From contig DASVCR010000029.1 of the NCBI GenBank assembly GCA_036381515.1, forward strand, positions 4,335-68,334: a stretch of 64,000 nucleotides of DNA, given 5' to 3'. Position 1 is the stretch's first letter. Each line of letters opens with the position of its first letter. Both the position numbers and the translations under genes were made by a program. The stretch comes from ZC4RG20 sp036381515. Its GTDB lineage: Bacteria; Pseudomonadota; Gammaproteobacteria; Steroidobacterales; Rariloculaceae. The notes below the pieces were generated by a model. That model worked only from the letters and a program-made list of their open reading frames with translations. It was not told the origin of the DNA and ran no database searches. Shown here piece after piece: positions 50,998 through 59,955 of the stretch.

Positions 50998-53535
50998 TTG
51001 CGGCCCTCACGACGAAAGCTTCGGTACGATTCCTTGAGATACCCGCGACTCCTTTCCTGCATCGTCGGATGCACGGCAGCGTGCGCCGGCGTCGTGCGCG
51101 CCGACACGCTGTCGGTCCCTGGCGACTTTTCGTCGATCCAGGCGGCGGTCGACGCGGCGGAGGAGGGCGACGTCGTGCTCGTCGAGCCCGGCCGCTATTC
51201 GGAGAACCTGATCCTGAAGAGCGGCATCGACGTCCTCGGGCGCGAGACCGCGCGCACGCTGATCGAGCCGGACGACGACACGCTGCCGACCGTCACGATC
51301 GAAGACGCGACGGCGGTGCGCTTCTCGAACTTCACGCTGATCGACTCGGGAATCGGCGTCTCCGTGCGGCGCAGCACGAGCATCGACGTCACGAACGTCG
51401 TTTTCGATCGCGTGCGCGACGTCGGGCTCGACGCCGACGGCTCGGGCGTCGAAGCGATCAACAACGTGTTCTTCGAGAACGGCATCGCGATCCAGCGCGT
51501 GACGATCACGGTCGAGATCGTGAACAACATCTTCGCCGGCAACGGCACCGCGATCGCGACGACGACGGAGGCTCAGCCGTTCCAGAACGTCCGCTCGAAC
51601 TGCTTCTTTCGAAACAACGCGTCGCCGAGCGACGCGGACGGCGAGGCGGGGGCGGCCTCGACGTTCGGCGATCCGCGCTTCGTGTCGCCCGACGCGCGCG
51701 ACTTCCACCTGCAGGAAGGCTCGGCGTGCATCGACGTCGGTAACGGGCTCGACGCGATCGACAGCACGACCGCCGATGCCGGCGCGTACGGCGGGGCGCT
51801 CGCCGACGCGTTCCCGTTCCCGGTCGCGCAGCCCGCATTGCGGGCCGTCGGCAGCGCGGCCGACGGCTTCGGGCTCGAGGTGTCGTGGAACGCGAACCTG
51901 AGCTACCGCGTCACGAACACGACGAATCCCGGCGGCTATCTCGTCTACTACACGCGCGGCGCGCCGCCGCAGTCGCGGGAGGACTACAACGGCGACGACG
52001 CCGCGAACGGCCCTTCGCCCGTCGATGCGGGCGCCGCGACGAGCCTCGTGCTCGAGGGCCTCGATGCCGCCGTGACGCCGCCGCTCACGCCGCGGCTCAT
52101 CGACGCGCAGGGACGCAACGAGTCCGTCGTGCTCACGTGGGAGGCCGTGCCGGACGCCGATGCGTACCGCGTCTACTACGGCGTCGCCGACCCCGCGGAG
52201 AACAACGTCGAGGTGCCCGCAGGCACGACGCAGCACGTCGTCACCGGGCTCGCGAACGGGACGACGTATCGGTTCGCGGTCAGCGCGGTGGCGCGCGCGA
52301 CGTACCACGTCGCGGTATCGGTCTACGACAACACGCCCGAGCGGCACGAGAGCGAGCTGTCGCCGCCGGCGTCGCTCGCGATCGGCGACGACGCCGAGAG
52401 CGCGCCGTCGGCCGCGTTGACCGCGACGCCGGCGCCGCTCGAAGCGTTTCCGCCCTTGACCGACAACGACGCGTGCTTCATCGCGACCGCGGCGTTCGGA
52501 TCGAAGGATGCGGCCGACGTCGAGATCCTGCGCGCGTTCCGCGATCGTTATCTCTCGACGAACGCCGCGGGCCGCTGGCTCGTCGCGCGCTACTACGCGC
52601 TGAGCCCGCCCGCGGCCCGCTGGCTCGAGCGGCACGCGGCGTGGAAGCCGGCCGTCCGGATCATGCTGAAGCCGGCCGTGCTCGTCGCGCTCGTCGCGCT
52701 CGAAGGCGGCAAGGCTGCGCTCGCGATGCTCGTCGCGGCGGCCGCGGCGGGGCTCGCGCTCGTGCTGCGGAGGCGCCGCGCGTGGCGGGCGCGACCGGTC
52801 GCCGAGCGGACGCGTCGCGGCCGGACGGTTTCGACGCGCGGCAGCGGCTGCGGCGTCGCGCTCGCCGCCGTCGTCGGCGCGTCGCTCGCCTGCGCGCCGT
52901 CGACCGCGGACGCGCAGGGCGCGCCGCCCGCGGCGTCCCGCGGGCCGCTCGCGCGTCTGTCGTCGACGTCGAGCCCGCGCTGGATGTACTCGATCGCCGG
53001 CGGCTTCACGTATCCCGATCTCGACGACTACGACGTGTTCTACGGCGACGACCGCGACACGTCGTTCTCGATCTCCGGCGCCTATCGCCTGCGGGACTGG
53101 CTCGAGGTCGGCGCGCGGATCGGCTTCCGCAACGACAAGGGGCTCGCGCTCGCGCCGGGCGGCGTCGAAGTCCCGGACGCGGTCGAGCTCACCGTGGTGC
53201 CGCTGCACGTGTTCGCGGACTTCATCCTCGAGCGTCGGGACCGCCGCTTCGTCCCGTACGCGGGTGTCGGCGTCGGCGGCGCATGGTATCGGCAGGAGGT
53301 CGTGCAGCAGGCCGACGTCGACGGGCGTACCGACCTGGGCGCGCTCGTCCGCGCGGGGCTTCGCTGGCGCTTCGCGAGCAGCGGGTCGCGCGAATCGGCT
53401 TCGCGCCCCCGCGGCGGGCCGTACATGCGCAGCTTCGTGCTGCTCGAGGCGGAGCATTTCGACGCCGACGCGGACGGTGTCGAGCTCGGCGGCATGGCGT
53501 ATCACATCGGCGTGCGCTTCGAGTTCGAGCTGTAA
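50998..53535 (+). CDS. Exported beta-helix/Fn3-like protein with CFI-box tail, fused to an outer-membrane beta-barrel domain
   Basis: An 845-residue protein if the TTG at 50998 is used; a TTG at 51034 would give a shorter signal peptide (LLSCIVGCTAACAGVVRAD), and no ribosome site separates them. Residues 40-280 are right-handed beta-helix repeats, and 370-450 are Fn3-like (VLTWEAVPDADAYRVYYG). Next comes a CFI-box (NDACFIATAAFGS, Cys493) with FRDRYLSTNAAGRWLVARYY, then a membrane span and RRRR (about 574-597). Such proteins normally end here. The frame goes on with a second hydrophobic segment (618-640, ending ADAQG) and a barrel-like domain to the C-terminal FEFEL. It is either a two-part exported protein or two merged genes. 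Confidence 0.78.
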   Translation: MRPSRRKLRYDSLRYPRLLSCIVGCTAACAGVVRADTLSVPGDFSSIQAAVDAAEEGDVVLVEPGRYSENLILKSGIDVLGRETARTLIEPDDDTLPTVTIEDATAVRFSNFTLIDSGIGVSVRRSTSIDVTNVVFDRVRDVGLDADGSGVEAINNVFFENGIAIQRVTITVEIVNNIFAGNGTAIATTTEAQPFQNVRSNCFFRNNASPSDADGEAGAASTFGDPRFVSPDARDFHLQEGSACIDVGNGLDAIDSTTADAGAYGGALADAFPFPVAQPALRAVGSAADGFGLEVSWNANLSYRVTNTTNPGGYLVYYTRGAPPQSREDYNGDDAANGPSPVDAGAATSLVLEGLDAAVTPPLTPRLIDAQGRNESVVLTWEAVPDADAYRVYYGVADPAENNVEVPAGTTQHVVTGLANGTTYRFAVSAVARATYHVAVSVYDNTPERHESELSPPASLAIGDDAESAPSAALTATPAPLEAFPPLTDNDACFIATAAFGSKDAADVEILRAFRDRYLSTNAAGRWLVARYYALSPPAARWLERHAAWKPAVRIMLKPAVLVALVALEGGKAALAMLVAAAAAGLALVLRRRRAWRARPVAERTRRGRTVSTRGSGCGVALAAVVGASLACAPSTADAQGAPPAASRGPLARLSSTSSPRWMYSIAGGFTYPDLDDYDVFYGDDRDTSFSISGAYRLRDWLEVGARIGFRNDKGLALAPGGVEVPDAVELTVVPLHVFADFILERRDRRFVPYAGVGVGGAWYRQEVVQQADVDGRTDLGALVRAGLRWRFASSGSRESASRPRGGPYMRSFVLLEAEHFDADADGVELGGMAYHIGVRFEFEL

Positions 53536-53538
53536 CGC

Positions 53539-53579
53539 ACGGGGAAGGCGCGTACGGGGAAGGCACGCACGGGGAAGGA
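53539..53579. repeat. 15-bp tandem repeat, three copies
   Basis: ACGGGGAAGG recurs at 53539, 53554 and 53569 in the 101-bp gap between the convergent beta-helix fusion gene and the AddA-like gene. A looser direct repeat with GCGCCGGCAC follows to 53636. Confidence 0.65.
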
Positions 53580-53636
53580 TCGATCGCGCGCCGGCACGAT
53601 TCGTTCGTCACGCGCCGGCACCGGTTCCTTCGTTCG

Positions 53637-56600
53637 TCAAGCGAACAGGTCCGGCTGCGTCGCCGAGGCGAAGTCGGCCGCCGGCCTTTCCGCTTCCCCG
53701 GTGACGCGCAGCAGCCCGCCCGAGACCGGGAAGTGGATCCAGCACTCGGCGACCGGGCGTCCCGCTGCCTCGAGCGCGCGCCGGTACGCGTCGAGCTGCC
53801 CGGAGTGCTCGAGCGCGTCGTCGGTCCACGCGGATTTCGGCCGCGGCGACGACTTGTGGTCGATCACGACGAGGCCGCGCGCGGTCTCGAGCAGCACGTC
53901 GATCGAGCCGCGCACGACGCGGCCGTCGGCGAGCCGGTGCACGATCGGGTATTCGACGAGGACGCGCCGCGGCGCGAAGCGTTCCGCGACGACGGCGCGG
54001 AATCGCTCCGCGGCGGCGAGCACGTGCTCCGCGTCGACGAACGGGTCGACGCCGGCCGCCGCGAGCAGCTGCCGCACGCGCTCGAGCGCGTCCGCGCGGC
54101 CGGGATTGACGAGATGCGCGGCGATCGCACCGTGCAGCGCGGTGCCGATCGTGGTCATGTCGTCGCCACGGAGCGGAATTCGCGCGCCGAGATCGATGCG
54201 CTCCGCGACGTGCGCCCGCTCGAGCGGCGGCAGCCCGGACGGGTAGACGCCCTCGCGCGGCGCATCGGCCGGGGCGCGCTCGGGCAGCCTCCGCGGCGCG
54301 AACGGCCTGGGCTCCGCGCCCTCGGCATCGTCGTCGAGCACCTCGGCCCGCGTCGGAATCGTCTTGCCGCCCCCGAGGTCGAGCCGGTCGCCCGCGGGCA
54401 GAAGCTCCGCGCAGTGGAACGTGCGGATCCACGCGTCCTGCTTCGCGTCGCGGCCCGGCACCGCGAGCACGAGCGCATCGCGTGCCCGCGTGAGCCCGAC
54501 GTACGCGAGGCGCCGGTTCTCGCGCTCGCTTTGCGCATTGCACGCGCGCGCCTCCGCCGACTCGCAGAGCGCGTCGAGCACCGGCATGCCGGTCGAGTGC
54601 TTGCCGAATACGTTCGGCCAGTAGCGGATCAGCCGCCCGGCGAGCGGCCGCTCGACGTCGAACGGCGTGCCGTCGCGCTCGATGCGCACGTCCCACAGCC
54701 GCGTCGGCCACGTGAAATGAAGGTCCGCGGCGACGACGACGGGCCACTCGAGCCCCTTCGCCTTGTGGTACGTCAGCACGTGCACGGCATCGCCGCTCGT
54801 GACGACGGGCTGCAGGTCGAGCTCCGGCGAGTGCGGATTCTCGAGCCAGAACAGGAAGCCCGTCAGCGTCGCGGCGAGATGCTGCGCGTCGCAGTGGCGC
54901 TCGTACTCGACCGCGAGATCGAGCAGCGCGTCGAGGTTCTTGTGCCGCTGCGCGGCCTTGATCGCGTTCTGGCTGAAGCCGGTCGCGGCCTCGCGCAGGC
55001 CGATCGTGTTCAGCACGCGCGCGACGATCTCGACCGGCGACTGGGTGCCGATCGAGGGCCTGAGCGCTTCGAGCCTGGCGACGATCGGATGGTCCGCGGC
55101 CCACGACTCGCCATCGCCGCCGTTCTCGAGCCGCCGCAGCCGGTCCTCGAGCCACGCCTCCGCCGGCAGACCCGACGTCATCGAGACGATCTCTGCAGTC
55201 GCGATCGTGTCGGCCGGGTCGGCGAGACGGCGGAGCGCGGCTTTCGCGATCGCGATCTCGGGCACCGTCAGGAGGCCCGACAGCGTCATCTTCATCGGCA
55301 CCTGCGCGGCGCGCAGCGCCTTCGCGATCTCCTCGACGCTGTCGTTGCTCGCGGCGAGCACGGCGACGTCGCCCCATCGCACCGGCCGCGTCTCGTCCGT
55401 GTCGGGGTCGACGATCGGGAAGCCCGACGCGACGAGCCGCGCGATCGCGCCCGCGAGCTGCACGGCGCGCCCGGCGCGGTTGCCGGCCGTCGTCGTCCAT
55501 CGCAGCACGGCCGGCGCGTCCGTCCGCTCCGTCCGTTGCGGACGGAGCTCGACCTGCCGGCGCTCGAGCTCGCCGGCGAACGCGTGCACGAACACGTGGT
55601 TCACGTACTCGACGAGCGCGGGGCGGGAGCGCCACGAGCGCTCGAGCACGTCGACCTGGCCGCCGCGCTCGACGAGCGCGGCGAGCGTGTCGTGCACGAG
55701 CTCCGGGTCGCAGCCGCGGAAGCCGTAGATCGCCTGCTTCACGTCGCCGACGAAGATCGCCTTGCCCGCGAGCGCCGCGAGCTTCATGAAGATCGCGAGC
55801 TGCATCGGATTCGTGTCCTGGAACTCGTCGACGAGGAGCAGGTCGAGCTCGCCTGCGAGCCGCTCGCGCACGTGCGGCTCGTCGAGTGCCGCGAGCAGCC
55901 GCTGCTCCATGTCGCCGAAGTCGATCAGGCCGCGCTCGGTCTTGATCTCCTGGAAGCGCGCGAGGGCGCGCGCGGCGATCGAGTAGCTCTGCTCGACGTA
56001 CTCGCGAAGATCCGCGTGAAGCTGCGGGTGACGATCGTATGCGGCCGCGGCTTCGCGGACCCTCGCCGCGATGTGGTCGCTCTTCGCGCGCGCCGAGCTC
56101 TTGCTCGCGGTGATCCACAGCGACCACGGGACGGGCGGACGGCGGAGGCCGTAGATCGCGCCTTTGAGCCACTCGTAGTAGCCGCGCGTGCCGTTCGTCG
56201 TGTCGACGTCGAGATCGATCTCGTCGAGCGCGGTCTGCACCGCGGTGAAGAGCGCGCCGTCCCAGTCCCGATCCTCCGGCTTAGGGAAGTGCGCGAGCAT
56301 GTCGTCGGCGGAGCGCCGGCCCATCGCGGCGAGCGCGTCGGGCGAGACGGCGTTCTCGCGGGCGCGGTCCGCGATCGTCTTCACGTCGCCTCGCCAGTCG
56401 TCGATGCCGAGCCGCCACGCGACGGCATTCATGCGGCGCGCCGCGGCTGGGTCCGGCGCGAGCGTCTCGTCGAGCGCCTGGTTGAAGAAGCCCGCGCAGT
56501 CCTCGATGCTCGCGACGGAGAGCTCCGGCGACAGGCCGAGCTCGAACGCGAAGCGCCTGAGCAGCCGCTCCGACACGCTGTGCACGGTGCCGATCAGCGC

Positions 56601-56918
56601 CTGCGCCGTTTGCTCGGCGAGCGCGATGAAGCCGCGCTCGATCAGCCGTTGCCGGACCCGCTCGCGGAGCTCCGCCGCGGCCTTGACCGTGAACGTCGTG
56701 CCGATCACGCGCGCCGGCGCGACGCGATCGCGGACGAGCGCGTGCTCGAGCTCCTCGGTCAGACGGTACGTCTTGCCGCTGCCGGCGCCGGCGCTGATGA
56801 AGAGCACGTGCGAGAAGTCGCGGCCCGCGCGCCCGCGTGGCGAGCCGTCGGCGCGGGACGCGTCGCGCGGCGGGGCGCCGTCGCCTGCGTGCGATCGACC
56901 GCGCTCCCGCGCGCTCAT
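53637..56918 (-). CDS. UvrD-type helicase-nuclease, AddA-like
   Basis: A 1093-residue DNA helicase with a C-terminal nuclease. The ATG at 56918 overlaps the stop of the partner gene (ATGA). Walker A is ISAGAGSGKT (41-50); further SF1A motifs are IGTTFTVKAAAELRERVRQR, LLLVDEFQDTNPMQLAIF (Walker B/motif II), DVKQAIYGFRGCDPEL, VLTYHKAKGLEWPVVV and YVGLTRARDALVLAV. The C-terminal RecB-type nuclease has RGSIDVLLETARGLVVIDHKSS with the catalytic D and K. It would unwind and degrade double-strand ends as the larger subunit of an AddAB-like pair. Confidence 0.88.
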   Translation of the reverse strand: MSARERGRSHAGDGAPPRDASRADGSPRGRAGRDFSHVLFISAGAGSGKTYRLTEELEHALVRDRVAPARVIGTTFTVKAAAELRERVRQRLIERGFIALAEQTAQALIGTVHSVSERLLRRFAFELGLSPELSVASIEDCAGFFNQALDETLAPDPAAARRMNAVAWRLGIDDWRGDVKTIADRARENAVSPDALAAMGRRSADDMLAHFPKPEDRDWDGALFTAVQTALDEIDLDVDTTNGTRGYYEWLKGAIYGLRRPPVPWSLWITASKSSARAKSDHIAARVREAAAAYDRHPQLHADLREYVEQSYSIAARALARFQEIKTERGLIDFGDMEQRLLAALDEPHVRERLAGELDLLLVDEFQDTNPMQLAIFMKLAALAGKAIFVGDVKQAIYGFRGCDPELVHDTLAALVERGGQVDVLERSWRSRPALVEYVNHVFVHAFAGELERRQVELRPQRTERTDAPAVLRWTTTAGNRAGRAVQLAGAIARLVASGFPIVDPDTDETRPVRWGDVAVLAASNDSVEEIAKALRAAQVPMKMTLSGLLTVPEIAIAKAALRRLADPADTIATAEIVSMTSGLPAEAWLEDRLRRLENGGDGESWAADHPIVARLEALRPSIGTQSPVEIVARVLNTIGLREAATGFSQNAIKAAQRHKNLDALLDLAVEYERHCDAQHLAATLTGFLFWLENPHSPELDLQPVVTSGDAVHVLTYHKAKGLEWPVVVAADLHFTWPTRLWDVRIERDGTPFDVERPLAGRLIRYWPNVFGKHSTGMPVLDALCESAEARACNAQSERENRRLAYVGLTRARDALVLAVPGRDAKQDAWIRTFHCAELLPAGDRLDLGGGKTIPTRAEVLDDDAEGAEPRPFAPRRLPERAPADAPREGVYPSGLPPLERAHVAERIDLGARIPLRGDDMTTIGTALHGAIAAHLVNPGRADALERVRQLLAAAGVDPFVDAEHVLAAAERFRAVVAERFAPRRVLVEYPIVHRLADGRVVRGSIDVLLETARGLVVIDHKSSPRPKSAWTDDALEHSGQLDAYRRALEAAGRPVAECWIHFPVSGGLLRVTGEAERPAADFASATQPDLFA

Positions 56919-59707
56919 ACGCCAGGCTCCCATCCGGTCAGCAGCGCGTAGTCGTCGTAGCGGCCGGGTGCGACGTTTACGGCCAGTGCTTCGTCCGGCG
57001 CCGCCGCAAGCTCTTCCGGCAGCGGTGCGGGCTCATCCGGCTCCGTGCCCGCAACGTTCACCTCGATCGCGCCCGCGTCGATCTGCGCGAGGCGCCAGTC
57101 ATAGGTGCGCAGCAGCCGGCGCCAGATCTGCTCGGCCGTCTCCGGCATCCCCGGCGCGAACACTCTTGCGCTCGGGAATATCCGCGCATCGGCGGCGACG
57201 ATATCGCCGGTTTGCACGATGAAGTAGGCCTGCTCCGGCCAGCGTCCGGCGGTGTCCGGGCGGCTTCGCATGTACGCGTACGTCGCGAGCTGGAGCGCGC
57301 GGTTTTCCTCGATCTCGCGGCCGCGCCAATCGAGGCCGCCCCACTTGACGTCGAGCACGATCTCGCGGCTGCGCGCATCTTCGAGCAGCAGGTCGACGGA
57401 ACCGGAAAGCCGCGTGTCGCCGCCGTCCGACCTGAACGGCACGTCGTGCCAGACTTCGGCCGAGACGCGCACGATGCGGGCTTCGTCGAGGTGGCCGAGC
57501 AGCGCATGGAACGCGCGCTCGATCGTCGCGAGCACCCGTTCGCGCGTCACGCCCATGCCGGGCTCGTCGAGGACGGCGCCTTCGCGCTCGACGATCTCCG
57601 CGAGCGTGCGGCGGAGCCACCGATCGAGCTCGGCCCGTGCGGGGCGCGCCGCGAGCTCGCCGTTCGGCAGACCCGAGAAATAGGTTTCGAACAGCCGGTG
57701 CGCGAGCTTGCCGTAAAGGAGCGCATCGTCCGGCAGGTTCGCGGCGCGGCCGGCGTGAAGCTTCGCCGCGTAGCGCAGCACCCATTGATGCGGGTGATAG
57801 ACGAGCTTCGTGAGGCTCGAGAACGACTCGGTCGCGCGGTGCGGGACCTTCACGCCTGCCGGCAATTGCCACCAGCGCCGGCGTTCGGGCAGCGGCCGCT
57901 GCTCGAGCGGCTCGAGCGACACGCCGAGCGGCGCAATCGAGTCCGCGCCGCCGAGGAGCGCCTCCTCGAGGCGCACTTCGTTGAAGCCTTCCGCGATGCT
58001 CGTCAGCCGGCTCCATAGCGGATGGTGGCCGGCGTCGGCGTCGTGCACGACGAGCACGAGGCGCCGGCGCGCGTTCAGCACGGGACGGGTCCACGCGCGG
58101 GCGCGCCGCCGGATTACGTCGTCGGTCGACGGCAGCGCGACGCCTTCGCCGCGGAGCTCCGCGAGCTCCGCGTCGGACCACGGATAGTCGACGCGCTCGG
58201 CCGGCGCCGCGATGTCCCACCAGATCACGGTGTCCCACGGCCGCGTGATCGTCGCCGCCGACGTCGTCGCGCGGACGTGGCCGGCTTCGGAAAAGATCGC
58301 GGGGTCCGGCGAGAAGCCGGTGACCTCGTCGACGAGCCGCTCGAGCAGGAGCCGGCCGACCTGCTCCGTGCCGCGCTCGCGGAGGCTCGCGAGCGCGTCG
58401 ATCAGCGCCTCGCTCTGCGCGAGCGCCGCCGCGAAGAGCTCGCGCTCGCTTCCATCGGTCGCGTTCAGGCGCCGCGCGAGCCACGTCGAGCAGCGCTGCG
58501 CGCGCTCGATCAGGAGCGTCGTCGGCGCGCCGTCGTCGGGCGCGAAGCGCTCGCATTCGAGCCAGTAGCGCACGTCCGCGCGCAGCGCTTCGATGCGGGC
58601 CTCGGCGTCGGTGTCGCCGCGCTCGGCTGCGGCTTGGCGCTCCCGCTCGGCGAGCTCGGCGAGCGCGTCGGCCCACGCATGGCCGCCGACGCCCGGCTCG
58701 GACGCGACGGCCTCCGCGAGCGCGGAGCGAACGCGGCCCGGCAGCGGTCCGACCGGATGCAGCAGGAACTGCAGCAGCGGCCGCGGGCCGAGCGGCTTCC
58801 AGACGAGCGCGAGCGCGAGCTTCAGGACCTGCGTGACCGCGCGAAAGCGCGAGTAGTGCTGGAAGCCCGCGCGGGGCAGGCCGACGCGCTCGAGCGCGTT
58901 GTCGACGATGATGCCGTCGCGCTCCGCGATCACGACGACGTCGTCCATGCGGTCCGCGCGGGAGCGCAGGTACTCGCCGATCACCTGCGCGGAGACGTCG
59001 CGCGATGCGCCGCGGACGACGATCAGGCTGTCGTCGCCGCGGAGCCGGATGCGAGCGTCGGCGCTGCCGCGGTCTTGTGCCGTGTTGCCCGGTGTGCGGA
59101 CGGCGTCGTCGTCGAGCGCGAGCAGACGCTCCTGAATGCGCAGCAGGTCCGTGTCGGCCGCGGCCCGCGGGGCCGGCGCGACGCCTTCCGCCGTCTCGCA
59201 GCGGAAATGCGCGAGCACGTCGCGCCACGCGGCGGGCAGCGCGTCGATCTCGTCGTGCAGCACGATCCGCTCGATCTGCGTGACGAGCCCGTCGTCGAGC
59301 GCGGCGGCGATCCGCTGCAGGCGCTGACCGGGATTCGGCGGCACGCGCTCGCGCGCGAGCGTCTCGACGTCGGCGAGATCCGCGAGGCGGCGCGACACGC
59401 TGCCGGTGAAGCGGCCGCGCCAGCCGGCCTCGTGCCACGCCGCGCGCCACGCAAGCAGCGTCCGCGCGACGCCGAGCGGATCGATCGCGAGCGACCGGTG
59501 ATAGAAGCGCCGCGGTCCGTCGAGATCTTCGAGACAGCTCTTGTACGCGAGCAGCGCCTGCCCGGGGCGCACCGACGGCGTCGGCAGCCCGAGCTGCAGC
59601 TCGAGCAGGTCGAGCAGCCGCGCGGGACCCGCGGTCGCGATGCCCGCGGCCGTGTGCGGCGGCTCGGGCGTCATGCCGTCGAGGTGGAGGCCGAAGTGGA
59701 CGATCAT
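56915..59707 (-). CDS. PD-(D/E)XK nuclease family protein, AddB-like partner
   Basis: A 930-residue protein translated just before the AddA-like helicase, with a 4-nt overlap. The C-terminal nuclease domain is clear: SSLTKLVYHPHQWVLRYAAK, then LYGKLAHRLFE, and RLSGSVDLLLEDARSREIVLDVKWGG with the catalytic D and K. The N-terminal part resembles an inactive helicase: there is no Walker A near the start (MIVHFGLHLDGMTPEP), unlike Bacillus AddB. The four-Cys Fe-S pattern around the nuclease is also not seen. It probably recognises or processes DNA ends with its partner. A role in repair or in defence cannot be decided. Confidence 0.8.
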   Translation of the reverse strand: MIVHFGLHLDGMTPEPPHTAAGIATAGPARLLDLLELQLGLPTPSVRPGQALLAYKSCLEDLDGPRRFYHRSLAIDPLGVARTLLAWRAAWHEAGWRGRFTGSVSRRLADLADVETLARERVPPNPGQRLQRIAAALDDGLVTQIERIVLHDEIDALPAAWRDVLAHFRCETAEGVAPAPRAAADTDLLRIQERLLALDDDAVRTPGNTAQDRGSADARIRLRGDDSLIVVRGASRDVSAQVIGEYLRSRADRMDDVVVIAERDGIIVDNALERVGLPRAGFQHYSRFRAVTQVLKLALALVWKPLGPRPLLQFLLHPVGPLPGRVRSALAEAVASEPGVGGHAWADALAELAERERQAAAERGDTDAEARIEALRADVRYWLECERFAPDDGAPTTLLIERAQRCSTWLARRLNATDGSERELFAAALAQSEALIDALASLRERGTEQVGRLLLERLVDEVTGFSPDPAIFSEAGHVRATTSAATITRPWDTVIWWDIAAPAERVDYPWSDAELAELRGEGVALPSTDDVIRRRARAWTRPVLNARRRLVLVVHDADAGHHPLWSRLTSIAEGFNEVRLEEALLGGADSIAPLGVSLEPLEQRPLPERRRWWQLPAGVKVPHRATESFSSLTKLVYHPHQWVLRYAAKLHAGRAANLPDDALLYGKLAHRLFETYFSGLPNGELAARPARAELDRWLRRTLAEIVEREGAVLDEPGMGVTRERVLATIERAFHALLGHLDEARIVRVSAEVWHDVPFRSDGGDTRLSGSVDLLLEDARSREIVLDVKWGGLDWRGREIEENRALQLATYAYMRSRPDTAGRWPEQAYFIVQTGDIVAADARIFPSARVFAPGMPETAEQIWRRLLRTYDWRLAQIDAGAIEVNVAGTEPDEPAPLPEELAAAPDEALAVNVAPGRYDDYALLTGWEPGV

Positions 59708-59796
59708 CCGCGCGTGCTCGATCCGAGGCGCTTCGAGGTCCCGGCAAGCTAAGAGATGTCGCCGCGGCGGTCAACGACACCGCCGGAAAATTGTGC

Positions 59797-59888
59797 GGGA
59801 AAATTGTGTCAGACACCTTTTTTCGATGAGGTGCCTCGTGAGCACAGCCACGCCTTCCGCGAAAAAAGGTGTCTGACACAATTTTCCC
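59797..59888. repeat. Inverted pair of family B repeats (REPIN-like)
   Basis: A 29-bp segment at 59797-59825 (core AATTGTGTCAGACACC) is exactly complementary to 59860-59888, with a 34-nt loop. It lies between the divergent starts of the AddB-like and GMC genes. A family A copy follows five bases later. Confidence 0.88.
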
Positions 59889-59892
59889 CCGA

Positions 59893-59911
59893 GAAAAAGG
59901 GCTCTGACCCC
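59893..59911. repeat. Family A repeat next to a family B pair
   Basis: GAAAAAGGGCTCTGACCCC, identical to the copies at 39973 and 10768, lies 45 bp upstream of the GMC oxidoreductase start and immediately beside the family B pair. Confidence 0.85.
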
Positions 59912-59955
59912 GATTTCTCCGGCTAGAATGCGGCCGGATCGACGGGGGGCGCGCA

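Noticed and set aside
51885..56951. A 1688-residue open frame on the plus strand crossing two genes
   Set aside because: It runs through the barrel fusion in another frame and antisense to the AddA-like helicase; it is Arg/Ala-rich with no recognisable domain. Such shadows are expected at this GC content.
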